Shown one piece after another: positions 52,070 through 60,624 of a stretch of DNA of 64,000 nt; the stretch's first letter is position 1, and the number at the start of each line of letters is the position of its first letter. The DNA comes from Chitinophaga rupis. Its GTDB lineage: Bacteria > Bacteroidota > Bacteroidia > Chitinophagales > Chitinophagaceae. The stretch spans positions 248,001 through 312,000 of the forward strand of contig NZ_FOBB01000006.1 in assembly GCF_900109685.1 (NCBI RefSeq), in the 5' to 3' direction. The translations under genes and the position numbers were made by a program. The notes under the pieces are model-generated. The model was not told the origin of the DNA. It saw only the letters and a list, made by a program, of their open reading frames with translations, and ran no database searches.

Positions 52070-53104
52070 ATGAACCGCAAGTATTTCCTGTCCTCGTTGA
52101 TCAGTACCGGTATAGGTATTCCTGCACTCAGTTATTTAGCACGTGCCACAGCAATATTTAAAGCGCCTGTTCCTCCAATGATACCGCCTTATTTAAAACC
52201 AGGCGATACCATTGGCATTACCTGTCCGGCTGGTTACATTACCATGGAAGATATACAACCGGCGGTACGCATTTTACAAAGCTGGGGCTTTAACATCCGC
52301 ACCGGAACTACAGTAGGCAAGCGCGATTTTACTTTTGGTGGTACAGATGCAGAACGCCTGCAGGACCTGCAAGCTATGCTGGATGCCACCGATATACAGG
52401 CTATTATGTGCGGGCGGGGCGGATATGGCTGCGCAAGGATCATAGACGCGCTGGACTTTACCAAATTCACTGAACATCCTAAATGGGTGATCGGCTTTAG
52501 TGATATTACGGTGCTGCATAGCCACATAAACCGCCACTACGGCATTGCTACTCTGCATTCCAAAATGTGTAACAGTTTCCCGGATGATCTGAATGCTGCG
52601 GATAAAGAGGTGCAGGACACCATTCTCTCTATTCAGCAGGCATTAACGGGAACAGCTATGCAGTATAGCGCAGCGGCAGATGCAAAGAACCGTACCGGCA
52701 CTGCCAGCGGCATACTCATAGGCGGTAACCTTTCTATGCTGCAAAGCATATCCGGCACAGATTCCGAAATAGATACCATTGGTAAAATATTGTTCCTGGA
52801 AGATGCGGGTGAATACCTCTATAGCCTGGACCGTATGCTGGGTAACCTGCACCGCTCCCATAAGCTGGATAACCTGGCAGGGCTGATCATTGGCGGCTTT
52901 AACCGTATTAAACCGGACGATCCCGGTGAGGAATTCGGCAGAACCGTTTATGACATGGTGCTGGAAAAAGTGAAAGGCCTTCCCTATCCGGTTTGTTTTA
53001 ATTTCCCGGTAGGGCATCAAAGAAATAACTATGCCCTGAAATGCGGAGTGATGCACCGTTTGAGCGTGCAGCCGGACGGTGTGGAGCTGAAGGAAATGAG
53101 GTGA
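52070..53104 (+). CDS. LD-carboxypeptidase (peptidase S66)
   Basis: From the ATG at 52070 (MNRKYFLSSLISTGIGIPALSYL), about 344 residues with an export signal that resembles a Tat signal only weakly. S66 features: PPYLKPGDTIGITCPAG near the start, MCGRGGYGCARIIDAL, nucleophile Ser in VIGFSDITVLHSHI, Glu in LFLEDAGEYLYSLDRML and His in FNFPVGHQRNNYALKCG. It removes the terminal D-alanine from murein tetrapeptides during wall recycling. It is separate in function from its neighbours. Confidence 0.92.
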   Translation: MNRKYFLSSLISTGIGIPALSYLARATAIFKAPVPPMIPPYLKPGDTIGITCPAGYITMEDIQPAVRILQSWGFNIRTGTTVGKRDFTFGGTDAERLQDLQAMLDATDIQAIMCGRGGYGCARIIDALDFTKFTEHPKWVIGFSDITVLHSHINRHYGIATLHSKMCNSFPDDLNAADKEVQDTILSIQQALTGTAMQYSAAADAKNRTGTASGILIGGNLSMLQSISGTDSEIDTIGKILFLEDAGEYLYSLDRMLGNLHRSHKLDNLAGLIIGGFNRIKPDDPGEEFGRTVYDMVLEKVKGLPYPVCFNFPVGHQRNNYALKCGVMHRLSVQPDGVELKEMR

Positions 53105-53141
53105 TGTGCAGAAGAACGCGGCATTGATATCTGCACATTAT
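53103..53141. repeat. ATGTGCAGA/TCTGCACAT inverted repeat between convergent genes
   Basis: ATGTGCAGA (53104-53112) and TCTGCACAT (53130-53138) form a 9-bp stem around a 17-nt loop, between convergent LD-carboxypeptidase and permease genes. Same word family as 23568, 37781 and 60571. Confidence 0.55.
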
Positions 53142-54463
53142 TTAATGAACATTGCCACAATAAACAACAATGCCAGCACATACATAACCGGGCTAATGGC
53201 TTTATACTGCCCGGTTAATATTTTCAGCAGTACATAAGACAGCATTCCGAATACAATCCCTTCTGCAATGCTATAGCTGTAAGGCATCATTACAATAGCC
53301 AGGAAAGCCGGAATGGCTTCTGTTACATCATTAAAATCTATTTTAGTTACAGCGCTCATCATTAACATGCCTACAATGATCAAAGCCGGTGCAGTAGCGG
53401 CTTGCGGTATCATGGCAAATATGGGTGCAAAAAATAAAGCCAGCAGGAACATGATGGCTACCGTAAGCGCCGTTAAACCGGTACGCCCGCCTGCTGCAAT
53501 ACCACTGGCACTTTCCACGTAAGCAGTTACTACACTGGTACCTAATAAACCTGCAGCAGTGGTGCCCACCGCATCTGCCAGCAAGGCCTGTTTAGCGCGG
53601 GGCAGGCGGCCCTGCTCATCCAGCAAACCGGCTTTATTGCACAAACCTATTAAGGTGCCTACTGTATCAAACAGGTTCACCATGAGCAGTGTGAATAAGA
53701 TCACTACCATGTCCATGGTAAAAATGCGGTTAAACTCAAGCTTAAAAGCAATAGGCGCCAGGGATGGCGGCAGGCTTACCAGCTGGCCGTTTGCGGGAAA
53801 ATGTGTTAAGCCAAATGGAATGCCCAACACGGTAGCCGCCAGTATACCTATCAGTAAAGCAGCATTTACTTTACGGTACATCAGCACCGCGCTTACGATC
53901 AATCCTGCTAAAGCAATGAATGGCCCTGCGCTGGTAATGTCGCCTATTTTCAGCACTACGCCTTCCAAACGCCCGTTGCCCGTATGATGCATGCCGGTTT
54001 CAATAATGCCTGCATTGGCTATACCTATTAAAGCGATCAGCAACCCAATACCTACGGAGATAGCATGTTTCAGGTTTTCCGGTATGCTGTTAATAATAGC
54101 TTCGCGTATGCGGAACAGTGAAAGTGCAATAAAAATAAGCCCTTCCAGGAAAACGGCAGTTAGCGCAAACTGCCAGCTGTAGCCCATGCCGGCCACAATG
54201 GTATAGGCAAAAAAGGCATTCAGGCCCATACCGGGCGCTACACCTATAGGCAGTTTGGCGTACAGGGCCATTACCAGGGTGCCAATGGCGGCCGACAATG
54301 CCGTAGCAGTGATCAACGCCTGGAAATCCATACCGGTACCGGATAAGATGCCGGGATTCACTGCCAGTATATAGGCCATGGTGGAGAAAGTGGTAAGCCC
54401 GGCCAGGATCTCCTTTTTTACCGTGGTCTGGTGTGCAGCAAGCTGAAAAAACTTAGACAACAT
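53138..54463 (-). CDS. NCS2-family purine permease (AzgA/PbuG-like)
   Basis: A 441-residue transporter with about 12-14 membrane segments. Motifs of the AzgA-like guanine/hypoxanthine branch: EILAGLTTFSTMAYILAVNPGILS, PIGVAPGMGLNAFFAYTIV, NLFDTVGTLIGLCNKAGLLDEQGRLPRAKQALLADAVGTTAAGLLGTS and SASGIAAGGRTGLTAL. It takes up purine bases across the inner membrane. Divergent from the helicase gene with a short intergenic gap; no purine riboswitch was seen in that gap. Confidence 0.92.
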   Translation of the reverse strand: MLSKFFQLAAHQTTVKKEILAGLTTFSTMAYILAVNPGILSGTGMDFQALITATALSAAIGTLVMALYAKLPIGVAPGMGLNAFFAYTIVAGMGYSWQFALTAVFLEGLIFIALSLFRIREAIINSIPENLKHAISVGIGLLIALIGIANAGIIETGMHHTGNGRLEGVVLKIGDITSAGPFIALAGLIVSAVLMYRKVNAALLIGILAATVLGIPFGLTHFPANGQLVSLPPSLAPIAFKLEFNRIFTMDMVVILFTLLMVNLFDTVGTLIGLCNKAGLLDEQGRLPRAKQALLADAVGTTAAGLLGTSVVTAYVESASGIAAGGRTGLTALTVAIMFLLALFFAPIFAMIPQAATAPALIIVGMLMMSAVTKIDFNDVTEAIPAFLAIVMMPYSYSIAEGIVFGMLSYVLLKILTGQYKAISPVMYVLALLFIVAMFIK

Positions 54464-54526
54464 GCAGTAAAAATAGGGAAAAGTAACGCTTTACTTTTCT
54501 CACCTATTTATCCTAATTTCATAAAT

Positions 54527-56980
54527 ATGACTGCAGGATGGAAAGTGATCAACGACTGGCTGGCTGCCAAAGAACTAAAGCCCTTTACATTCCAGGAAGA
54601 AGCCTGGAAAGCTTACCAGCAGGGCAAATCAGGATTAGTGAACGCCCCTACCGGTTACGGTAAAACCTTTGCCCTGTTCCTGGGCGTGGTAATAGACTGG
54701 ATTGACCATCACCCCAAAACCTACCAGCAAAAAACAAAGAACGGTGTGCAAATGTTATGGATAACGCCTTTGCGGGCGCTGGCCAAAGACATAGGGCGGG
54801 CAATGGAAGAAGTGCTGCAGGAGCTGAACATGCCCTGGCAGGTAGGCATCCGTAACGGCGATACGCCTACGGCTACACGGGCAAAGCAGAAAAAGCAGAT
54901 GCCGGAGATCCTGATCATTACACCGGAAAGTATTCATGTGCTGATGGCGCAAAAAGAATATGCCGGTTTATTTTCCACCCTGCATACCGTGGTGGCTGAT
55001 GAATGGCATGAGCTGCTGGGCAGCAAACGCGGCGTGATGGTAGAGCTGGGCCTGAGCCGCCTGAAAGGCATTGTGCGTAAGGCCGGCAAGCCACCCCTGA
55101 AGATATGGGGCATTTCAGCTACCATTGGTAATTTGCAGGAGGCTATGGATGTATTGCTAGGCCGCCCTGATCCGGATGCGGTGATCATCCGCGCACGGCT
55201 TAAAAAAGAAATTGCCCTGGAAAGCGTGCTGCCGGATGAAATTGAGAAATATCCATGGGCCGGGCACCTGGGCATACGCATGCTACCCAAAGCACTACCC
55301 ATTATCCTGGAAAGCCGCACTACGCTGATATTTACCAATACCCGCTCCCAATCTGAAATATGGTACCAGGAAATATTACGCCAATGCCCGGACCTGGCCG
55401 GCGCCATTGCATTACACCATGGCTCTATTGATATGGAGCTGCGCACCTGGGTAGAAGAATCGCTGCACAGCGGTGTGCTGAAAGCCGTGGTATGCACGGC
55501 CAGCCTGGACCTGGGTGTGGACTTTCGCCCGGTAGATACTGTGATCCAGGTGGGCAGCCCCAAAGGCGTGGCCCGTTTCCTGCAAAGGGCCGGCCGTAGC
55601 GGTCACCAGCCGGGCGCCGTGAGCAAGATATTTTTTCTGCCCACCCACTCGTTAGAGCTGGTAGAAGCCGCTGCCCTGAAAGCCGCCATTGCAGAGGAAC
55701 TGGTAGAAAGCCGTATGCCCGTGATACTGGCTTACGATGTACTGCTGCAATACCTGATGACCTTAGGCGTCTCTGATGGTTTTTATGCAGATGAGATCTG
55801 GGAAGAGGTAACTGGTACTTTTTGTTACAGCCACATTACAACAGAAGACTGGCAATGGATCCTTTCCTTCCTCACCACCGGCGGCGAGGCTTTACAGAGC
55901 TACGATGAGTTCCGCAAGCTGGAACGTGAAGGTGACCTGTACATTTGCCGCAGCCGCATGATAGCCATGCGCCACCGGCTGCATATAGGCGTAATTGTGA
56001 GCGATGCCATGCTGAAAGTAAAGTTTATGAGCGGCGGTTATATTGGCATGATAGAAGAATGGTTTATTGCCCGTCTTACACCAGGCGATACTTTCAGCAT
56101 CAGCGGTTATATCCTGGAATTTGTAATGATCAAGGATATGACGGTACTGGTGCGCAAGTCTAAAGCCAAACGGGCTATTGTGCCCAGCTGGGGCGGTGGC
56201 CGCATGCCCCTTTCCGCCAACCTGGGGGAAATATTACGCCGCACTTTTAACGAAGCGCTCTCCGGCACCTCCCGGGAACCGGAGCTGCAAATACTGCAGC
56301 CCCTGTTTGATCTGCAGGAGCAGTTATCCCACATCCCTTCCAGCAACCAGCTGCTGATAGAAAAGATACAAACAGAAGATGGGTACCATCTTTTTGTATA
56401 CCCTTTTGAAGGCCGCCTGGTGCATGAAGTAATGGCTGCTTTGCTGGCCTACCGCATCAGCCGCCTGCAACCCATTACCTTTTCCATCGCCATGACGGAT
56501 TATGGCTTTGAGCTGCTGAGCGATCAGCCTTTACCGCTGGATGAAGGTAATGTGCATGAGCTGTTCTCCCCCGAGAACCTGAGCCTTGACCTGCCGGCCA
56601 GCGTAAACTCAACGGAAATGGCCCGCCGCAAGTTCCGCGATATTGCAGTAATAGCCGGGCTGGTATTCCAGGGTTATCCCGGTAAACATAAGACCAGCCG
56701 GCATTTACAGTCTTCGTCTTCTTTACTGTTCAATGTGTTCAAAGATTATGATGCGCATAACCTGCTGCTGCGGCAGGCTTTTAACGAAGCATTCTTTTAC
56801 CAGATGGAAGAAGCCCGCCTGCGCGAAGCGATGGAACGCATTTATAACAGCCATATTGTAATTACAGAACCAGCGCGGTTAACGCCCTTCTGCTTCCCCA
56901 TTAAGGTAGATAGCCTGCGGGAACAGCTGACGAGTGAAAAGCTGGAAGACCGGATAAAGAAAATGCTGAAACATGCATAA
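54527..56980 (+). CDS. Ligase-associated DEXH-box (Lhr-like) helicase
   Basis: From the ATG at 54527 (MTAGWKVINDWLAAKELKPF), 817 residues; a longer frame from 54431 would overlap the divergent permease start. SF2 motifs: Walker A NAPTGYGKTFAL, motif Ia WITPLRALAKDI, motif II VVADEWHELLGSKRG, motif III WGISATIGN, motif VI FLQRAGRSGHQPG. The large C-terminal part is Lhr-type (winged helix and accessory domains). Family knowledge: this helicase occurs with the ATP-dependent ligase, MBL exonuclease and PdeM and is thought to act in DNA damage repair. Here PdeM follows but is separated by an inverted-repeat element. Confidence 0.93.
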   Translation: MTAGWKVINDWLAAKELKPFTFQEEAWKAYQQGKSGLVNAPTGYGKTFALFLGVVIDWIDHHPKTYQQKTKNGVQMLWITPLRALAKDIGRAMEEVLQELNMPWQVGIRNGDTPTATRAKQKKQMPEILIITPESIHVLMAQKEYAGLFSTLHTVVADEWHELLGSKRGVMVELGLSRLKGIVRKAGKPPLKIWGISATIGNLQEAMDVLLGRPDPDAVIIRARLKKEIALESVLPDEIEKYPWAGHLGIRMLPKALPIILESRTTLIFTNTRSQSEIWYQEILRQCPDLAGAIALHHGSIDMELRTWVEESLHSGVLKAVVCTASLDLGVDFRPVDTVIQVGSPKGVARFLQRAGRSGHQPGAVSKIFFLPTHSLELVEAAALKAAIAEELVESRMPVILAYDVLLQYLMTLGVSDGFYADEIWEEVTGTFCYSHITTEDWQWILSFLTTGGEALQSYDEFRKLEREGDLYICRSRMIAMRHRLHIGVIVSDAMLKVKFMSGGYIGMIEEWFIARLTPGDTFSISGYILEFVMIKDMTVLVRKSKAKRAIVPSWGGGRMPLSANLGEILRRTFNEALSGTSREPELQILQPLFDLQEQLSHIPSSNQLLIEKIQTEDGYHLFVYPFEGRLVHEVMAALLAYRISRLQPITFSIAMTDYGFELLSDQPLPLDEGNVHELFSPENLSLDLPASVNSTEMARRKFRDIAVIAGLVFQGYPGKHKTSRHLQSSSSLLFNVFKDYDAHNLLLRQAFNEAFFYQMEEARLREAMERIYNSHIVITEPARLTPFCFPIKVDSLREQLTSEKLEDRIKKMLKHA

Positions 56981-56985
56981 TGGTG

Positions 56986-57152
56986 AATTACGAATTGTCA
57001 ATTACGAATTGGTAGAGCGTAATTAAAAGCTCTGCATATTTCAGCAGAATATGTTTAGGGACTATGAATTGCCAATCAGTTAGTGCATTTTAATGCGCTA
57101 GTCCACCTTATGATCTGCTCAATTCGTAATTCGTAATTGACAATTCGTAATT
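56986..57152. repeat. 167-bp element with 25-bp perfect inverted ends
   Basis: The 25 bases at 56986-57010, built from AATTACGAATT, are the exact reverse complement of 57128-57152. The 117-bp interior has no gene. It lies between the helicase and pdeM. MITE-like in architecture, but no target-site duplication was evident; it may instead be a long hairpin. Confidence 0.6.
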
Positions 57153-57163
57153 ATCTTCGCGTT

Positions 57164-57820
57164 GTGGAAGAAGTGGTATTTAATTTTCAACAACAAACAT
57201 GGCATTTATCAGCCGGAAAAGCCCTGTACTGGCTGGAAGAAAAGGCGCTGATCCTTTCTGATCTGCACCTGGGTAAATCGGCGCATTTCCGCAAGGCCGG
57301 TATTGCCGTACCAGCGGGGCTTATACAGGAAGACCTGTACCGTTTGCAGCAGCTCATTACTCACTATCACCCGGAAAAGATCATCGTAGTGGGCGATCTG
57401 TTCCATAGCAGTGAAAATAACGATGTACAGTACTTTCGCCTGTGGCGGCAACAATTCCCACACATCCGGTTTGAACTGGTAAAAGGCAACCATGATATAC
57501 TGGCAGCCGACCTGTATGCCAGCCTGCATATAACCGTACATGATACCCTCACTTTGCAGAACATTCATTTCATACACGAACCCTGTGAATCGGAAGATGC
57601 GCATGGACCCTATACTTTTTCCGGTCACCTGCACCCCGGTGTAGCCATTGCCGGTGGCGGGCGGCAGCGTTTACGCCTGCCTTGTTTTTATTTTGGGAAA
57701 AGCTGTGGTATACTCCCTGCTTTCGGGCGTTTTACTGGGCTGGCCATGCTGGCGCCGGAAACGGATGAAGTAGTGTTTGCCATAGCCAATAACAGCATAT
57801 TTAAAATAACGGTAGCATAA
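57164..57820 (+). CDS. pdeM: Ligase-associated phosphoesterase PdeM
   Basis: The GTG at 57164 gives 218 residues starting M(V)EEVVFNFQQQTWHLS; a TTG at 57137 inside the repeat element is less likely. Calcineurin-like metallophosphoesterase motifs: LILSDLHLGKSAHFRKAG, IIVVGDLFHSSEN, LVKGNHDILAADL and FSGHLHPGVAI. Family knowledge: PdeM proteins are found with the ligase-associated helicase, ligase and exonuclease and act as nucleases or phosphodiesterases in that damage-response set. The histone-deacetylase-like gene follows 13 bp downstream. Confidence 0.92.
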   Translation: MEEVVFNFQQQTWHLSAGKALYWLEEKALILSDLHLGKSAHFRKAGIAVPAGLIQEDLYRLQQLITHYHPEKIIVVGDLFHSSENNDVQYFRLWRQQFPHIRFELVKGNHDILAADLYASLHITVHDTLTLQNIHFIHEPCESEDAHGPYTFSGHLHPGVAIAGGGRQRLRLPCFYFGKSCGILPAFGRFTGLAMLAPETDEVVFAIANNSIFKITVA

Positions 57821-57833
57821 TAGCCGGAACCGC

Positions 57834-58733
57834 ATGCTTATAGCGTATGATCACATTTATGTACATCCTTTGCCGGAAGGCCACCGCTTTCCTATGGACA
57901 AGTATGAGCTTATTCCTTTACAATTGCTAAGGGAAGGCGTGATCACACCTGCGCATATTTCCTCCCCTGCTCCGCTGGATGAAGCTACCATTCTGCTTAC
58001 CCACGATGCTGCCTACTGGCATAAGCTCAAAGATCAAACCCTGAGCGACAGGGAACAACGCCGCATTGGTTTCACACAATCGCCCGCACTTACCCAGCGG
58101 GAAATCACTATTTGCCAGGGTACTATTGATTGTGCGCTGCATGCTTTACAGCACGGCGTTGCACTCAATATAGCGGGCGGTACCCATCATGCGTTTGCAG
58201 ACCGTGGCGAAGGTTTTTGCCTGCTGAATGATTTTGCCATTGCTGCTAACTATCTGCTACAGCAAAAAAAAGTAAAACAAGCGCTTATCATTGACCTGGA
58301 TGTACACCAGGGAAACGGCTCCGCTGCACTGTTTGCAGGTAAGGAACAGGTATTCACCTTCAGTATGCACGGCGCCGGCAATTATCCTTTTCACAAAGAA
58401 GTTTCTGATTGGGATATTCCCTTGCAGGACGGTACAGATACCAGCACTTATTTACAATTGCTGGAAAACGCATTGCCAATACTCATTAACCGCGTGCAGC
58501 CAGACCTGGTATTTTATCTTTCCGGAGTAGATATACTGGAAACCGATAAATTCGGGAGACTGAAAGTAACACCGCAAGGCTGCCGCCAGCGGGATGAGCT
58601 AGTTTTTTCGTTCCTGCAACAGCATGGCATTCCCTGCGCAGTGGCCATGGGCGGCGGTTACTCCACCAACATAAAGGATATTGTAAATGCACACTGCAAT
58701 ACCTTCAGGGCTGCAGCGGAGATCTATGACTGA
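57834..58733 (+). CDS. Histone-deacetylase-family protein
   Basis: A 299-residue arginase/deacetylase-fold protein: N-terminal YDHIYVHPLPEGHRFPMDKY, active-site His pair in GGTHHAFADRGEGFCLLNDFA, zinc ligands in LIIDLDVHQGNGSAALF, and the late DVLE-like segment YLSGVDILETDKFGRLKVT, with AMGGGYSTNIKDIVNAH at the C-terminus. Family knowledge: bacterial members (AcuC and polyamine deacetylases) remove acetyl groups from proteins or small molecules. Its tight spacing to pdeM suggests co-transcription, but no repair role is established. Confidence 0.9.
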   Translation: MLIAYDHIYVHPLPEGHRFPMDKYELIPLQLLREGVITPAHISSPAPLDEATILLTHDAAYWHKLKDQTLSDREQRRIGFTQSPALTQREITICQGTIDCALHALQHGVALNIAGGTHHAFADRGEGFCLLNDFAIAANYLLQQKKVKQALIIDLDVHQGNGSAALFAGKEQVFTFSMHGAGNYPFHKEVSDWDIPLQDGTDTSTYLQLLENALPILINRVQPDLVFYLSGVDILETDKFGRLKVTPQGCRQRDELVFSFLQQHGIPCAVAMGGGYSTNIKDIVNAHCNTFRAAAEIYD

Positions 58734-59200
58734 TCATCAGCGATCACCATCTTCTGCGTTGCCTACTCTTTATCTTCTGCGCTGCCTACTCGTTGACTGA
58801 ATGTGCTTTTCTCCGAAGCCTTTTATAATATCAGCGAACCCTTACAGCTTCACGGGATCCCATCCCATTTTGCGCATGATATATAGCCCCCTCAAACAAA
58901 GGATCATAAAAAAAGATGCCGCTCCGCTAGACAACGGACGGCATGATGGATCTCGGTTTTAGAATAACGGGGTAACAAAATGGGACTTATATTAATCAGC
59001 ATCGTATATATTCCTATTTCATCTGTAATCTTATTTCATGGTGTTTCATCGCATGAAAGCACTCATGGCCGCATGCTATCAGACCAACATAATCACGTAT
59101 GGCCGCATTCTATAAGGCCAACAGCTGTATTATATCAGCATTGATACAGACCGCTAAGACTTACAATCACTAATTACTTTACTGACATTATCAAGCAATA
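58734..59200. other. 467-bp gene-free region with tandem repeats
   Basis: Holds a tandem duplication of a 20-nt unit (58749-58768 and 58772-58791, one mismatch), a minus-strand terminator (58908-58945) and an imperfect 24-nt direct repeat (59065-59088 and 59099-59122; shared words ATGGCCGCAT and GCCAAC or ACCAAC). No gene recognised. Because the terminator lies 256 bp beyond the XRE-S24 stop codon, the region may be a long 3' untranslated region or carry a small RNA. Confidence 0.6.
58908..58945 (-). terminator. Minus-strand rho-independent terminator
   Basis: ATGCCG-C-TCCG (58916-58926) pairs with CGGACGGCAT (58935-58944), one bulged base. On the minus strand the stem is followed by seven T residues. 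It fits the end of the repressor transcript or of a small RNA. Confidence 0.85.
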
Positions 59201-59953
59201 TTAATCTTTGATCTTCTTCTTCAGCAGGCTTACCTGATCCTGTAAATGGCTCACCATATCTGCCAGGTGATTTACGCTTAGCCGGCTTTGCTGACCGGTT
59301 TTGCTGATCACGGCATCGGACTGCCAAAGCTCCAGCACATCTTCATAACCTACAGAATAAGGTTCAAACTGCGGGTTGTCAGACACCAGGGTGATCTTGC
59401 CTTTTGAACGGTTACTCTTCAGCAAACGTTTATACACGATCCCTTCCCGGTTGGTAACCACCACATAAGTTTCATTGTTCTTAATATCATCCCAGCCATC
59501 TACCTTATGGCACACAATCACGGAGCCGGATGGTGTAGGCAGCATGGAATCACCGGCTATTTCAAAAGCGCGGTAGTTACCGGCGCCCAGCATAGGCAGC
59601 GTAAAGGTGTTCAGTTCTTCAATGAACTCGTCATCATTATACCCTGCCAGGTAACCTGCGGCCGCTTTTACCGGTACAAACTCAACCTGCTGACGGCTAT
59701 TTCCGAGCTTCTGCTGCCGGCGCTTTTCCAGGAAGTTCTCCTTCTGGGAACCAATATCCCGCCGCAACAGGTCATCAATAGATACCCGGAACATATCACT
59801 TACGAGCTCCAGCACTTCTGTGCGTGGTTCGGCCCGCTCTTCTTCATACGCTCCTAACAAGGAACGTTTAATTCCTAATTTATCAGCAAATTCCTGTTGG
59901 GTCCATCCCTTTTGCTTACGCAGGAATTTCAGATTTTGACACGCTATGGACAT
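59201..59953 (-). CDS. XRE-family repressor with S24 (LexA-like) peptidase domain
   Basis: A 250-residue protein. The N-terminal Cro/CI helix-turn-helix (about 6-60) has WTQQEFADKLGIKRSLLGAYEEERAEP. A linker follows with two Ala-Gly pairs (99-100, 103-104; KAAAGYLAGYND), the type of bond cut in LexA. The C-terminal S24 domain (about 125-215) has nucleophile Ser136 in IAGDSML and general base Lys175 in IVYKRLL. The last 20 residues may form a coiled coil. Family knowledge: such repressors self-cleave when stimulated by RecA and DNA damage, inducing their targets. The likely targets are its own promoter and dinB-dnaE, 1.5 kb away, which share a TTAGT/ACTAA-type dyad. Confidence 0.92.
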   Translation of the reverse strand: MSIACQNLKFLRKQKGWTQQEFADKLGIKRSLLGAYEEERAEPRTEVLELVSDMFRVSIDDLLRRDIGSQKENFLEKRRQQKLGNSRQQVEFVPVKAAAGYLAGYNDDEFIEELNTFTLPMLGAGNYRAFEIAGDSMLPTPSGSVIVCHKVDGWDDIKNNETYVVVTNREGIVYKRLLKSNRSKGKITLVSDNPQFEPYSVGYEDVLELWQSDAVISKTGQQSRLSVNHLADMVSHLQDQVSLLKKKIKD

Positions 59954-59966
59954 ACCCCTAAATTAT

Positions 59967-59981
59967 TTAGTACATTACTAA
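59967..59981. promoter_or_regulatory. Operator-like dyad TTAGTACATTACTAA before the XRE-S24 gene
   Basis: TTAGT-N5-ACTAA, 14 bp upstream of the repressor start. On the minus strand it directly follows a TAAATTTG promoter element (59982-59989). The decamer TTAGTACATT recurs at 61428-61437 before dinB. Consistent with autoregulation. Confidence 0.6.
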
Positions 59982-60013
59982 CAAATTTAGCAATTAATTT
60001 TTATAATTACCAA
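59982..60013 (-). promoter_or_regulatory. Candidate promoter of the XRE-S24 gene
   Basis: On the minus strand, TTG (60011-60013) and TAAATTTG (59982-59989) are spaced by 21 nt, 2 nt longer than the usual spacing. The operator-like dyad lies just beyond the -7 element. Confidence 0.5.
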
Positions 60014-60094
60014 ATATATTTCCGGATATTATTCCCAAGGCTTCACTTATTTTTGCCCCTGGAAAAAATACCAACTCAAAAAAACAACAACATT

Positions 60095-60550
60095 ATGAAT
60101 AGCACGCTGCTGATCATTCACTCCTTACTCAGATGGATCATCCTGTTAACCGGCATCTGGGCCTTTATCCGTGCGCTGCAGGGCGTTAATGGTAAACCTT
60201 ATACTGCCGCTGACAATAAAGCCAGCCTGTTCTTTTCTATTAGCCTGGATATCCAGTTCCTGGTAGGGTTGATCATGTACTTTGTAACCAGCCCGCTGAT
60301 GCAAACAGCCCGGGCAGATTTTGGCGCTGCTATGAAAGATGGCGTATTACGCTTCTTTGCGGTAGAACATACCTTTATGGCCTTTATAGCGCTGGTACTG
60401 GTACACATTGGCCGCTCCAAAATAAAGAAAGCCGGCACCGATGCACAGAAACATAAATTTGCATTGATATTCTTTGGTATTGCGTTACTGCTGATACTGG
60501 CCCTGATCCCATGGCCTTTCCGGGCAGCGCTGGGCAGAGGATGGTTTTAG
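60095..60550 (+). CDS. Small four-helix membrane protein (cytochrome b561-like)
   Basis: From the ATG at 60095, 151 residues (MNSTLLIIHSLLRWIILLTG). Four hydrophobic helices with conserved-looking His residues at the first (HSLLRW) and third (AVEHTFMAFIALVLVHIG) helices, reminiscent of haem-binding b561-type or DUF-type membrane proteins; haem ligation is only a possibility. It lies between the repressor (divergent) and the SdpI-like gene (convergent). A TATTTTTG element 39 bp upstream lacks a matching TTG. Confidence 0.75.
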   Translation: MNSTLLIIHSLLRWIILLTGIWAFIRALQGVNGKPYTAADNKASLFFSISLDIQFLVGLIMYFVTSPLMQTARADFGAAMKDGVLRFFAVEHTFMAFIALVLVHIGRSKIKKAGTDAQKHKFALIFFGIALLLILALIPWPFRAALGRGWF

Positions 60551-60570
60551 TGTATAAATGAGCGTATGCA

Positions 60571-60614
60571 GATGTGCAAATGAGTTTACGCGGCAAAGCG
60601 TTTATTCATTTGCA
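60571..60614 (+). terminator. Terminator-like word-repeat hairpin after the b561-like gene
   Basis: TGCAAATGA (60575-60583) pairs with TCATTTGCA (60606-60614), followed by a T-rich run (TATTTTTATTTT). Same word family as 23568, 37781 and 53103. Confidence 0.65.
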
Positions 60615-60624
60615 TATTTTTATT

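Noticed and set aside
54431..54527. Longer helicase frame from 54431
   Set aside because: It would overlap the start of the divergent permease gene, and the family-like N-terminus begins at 54527.
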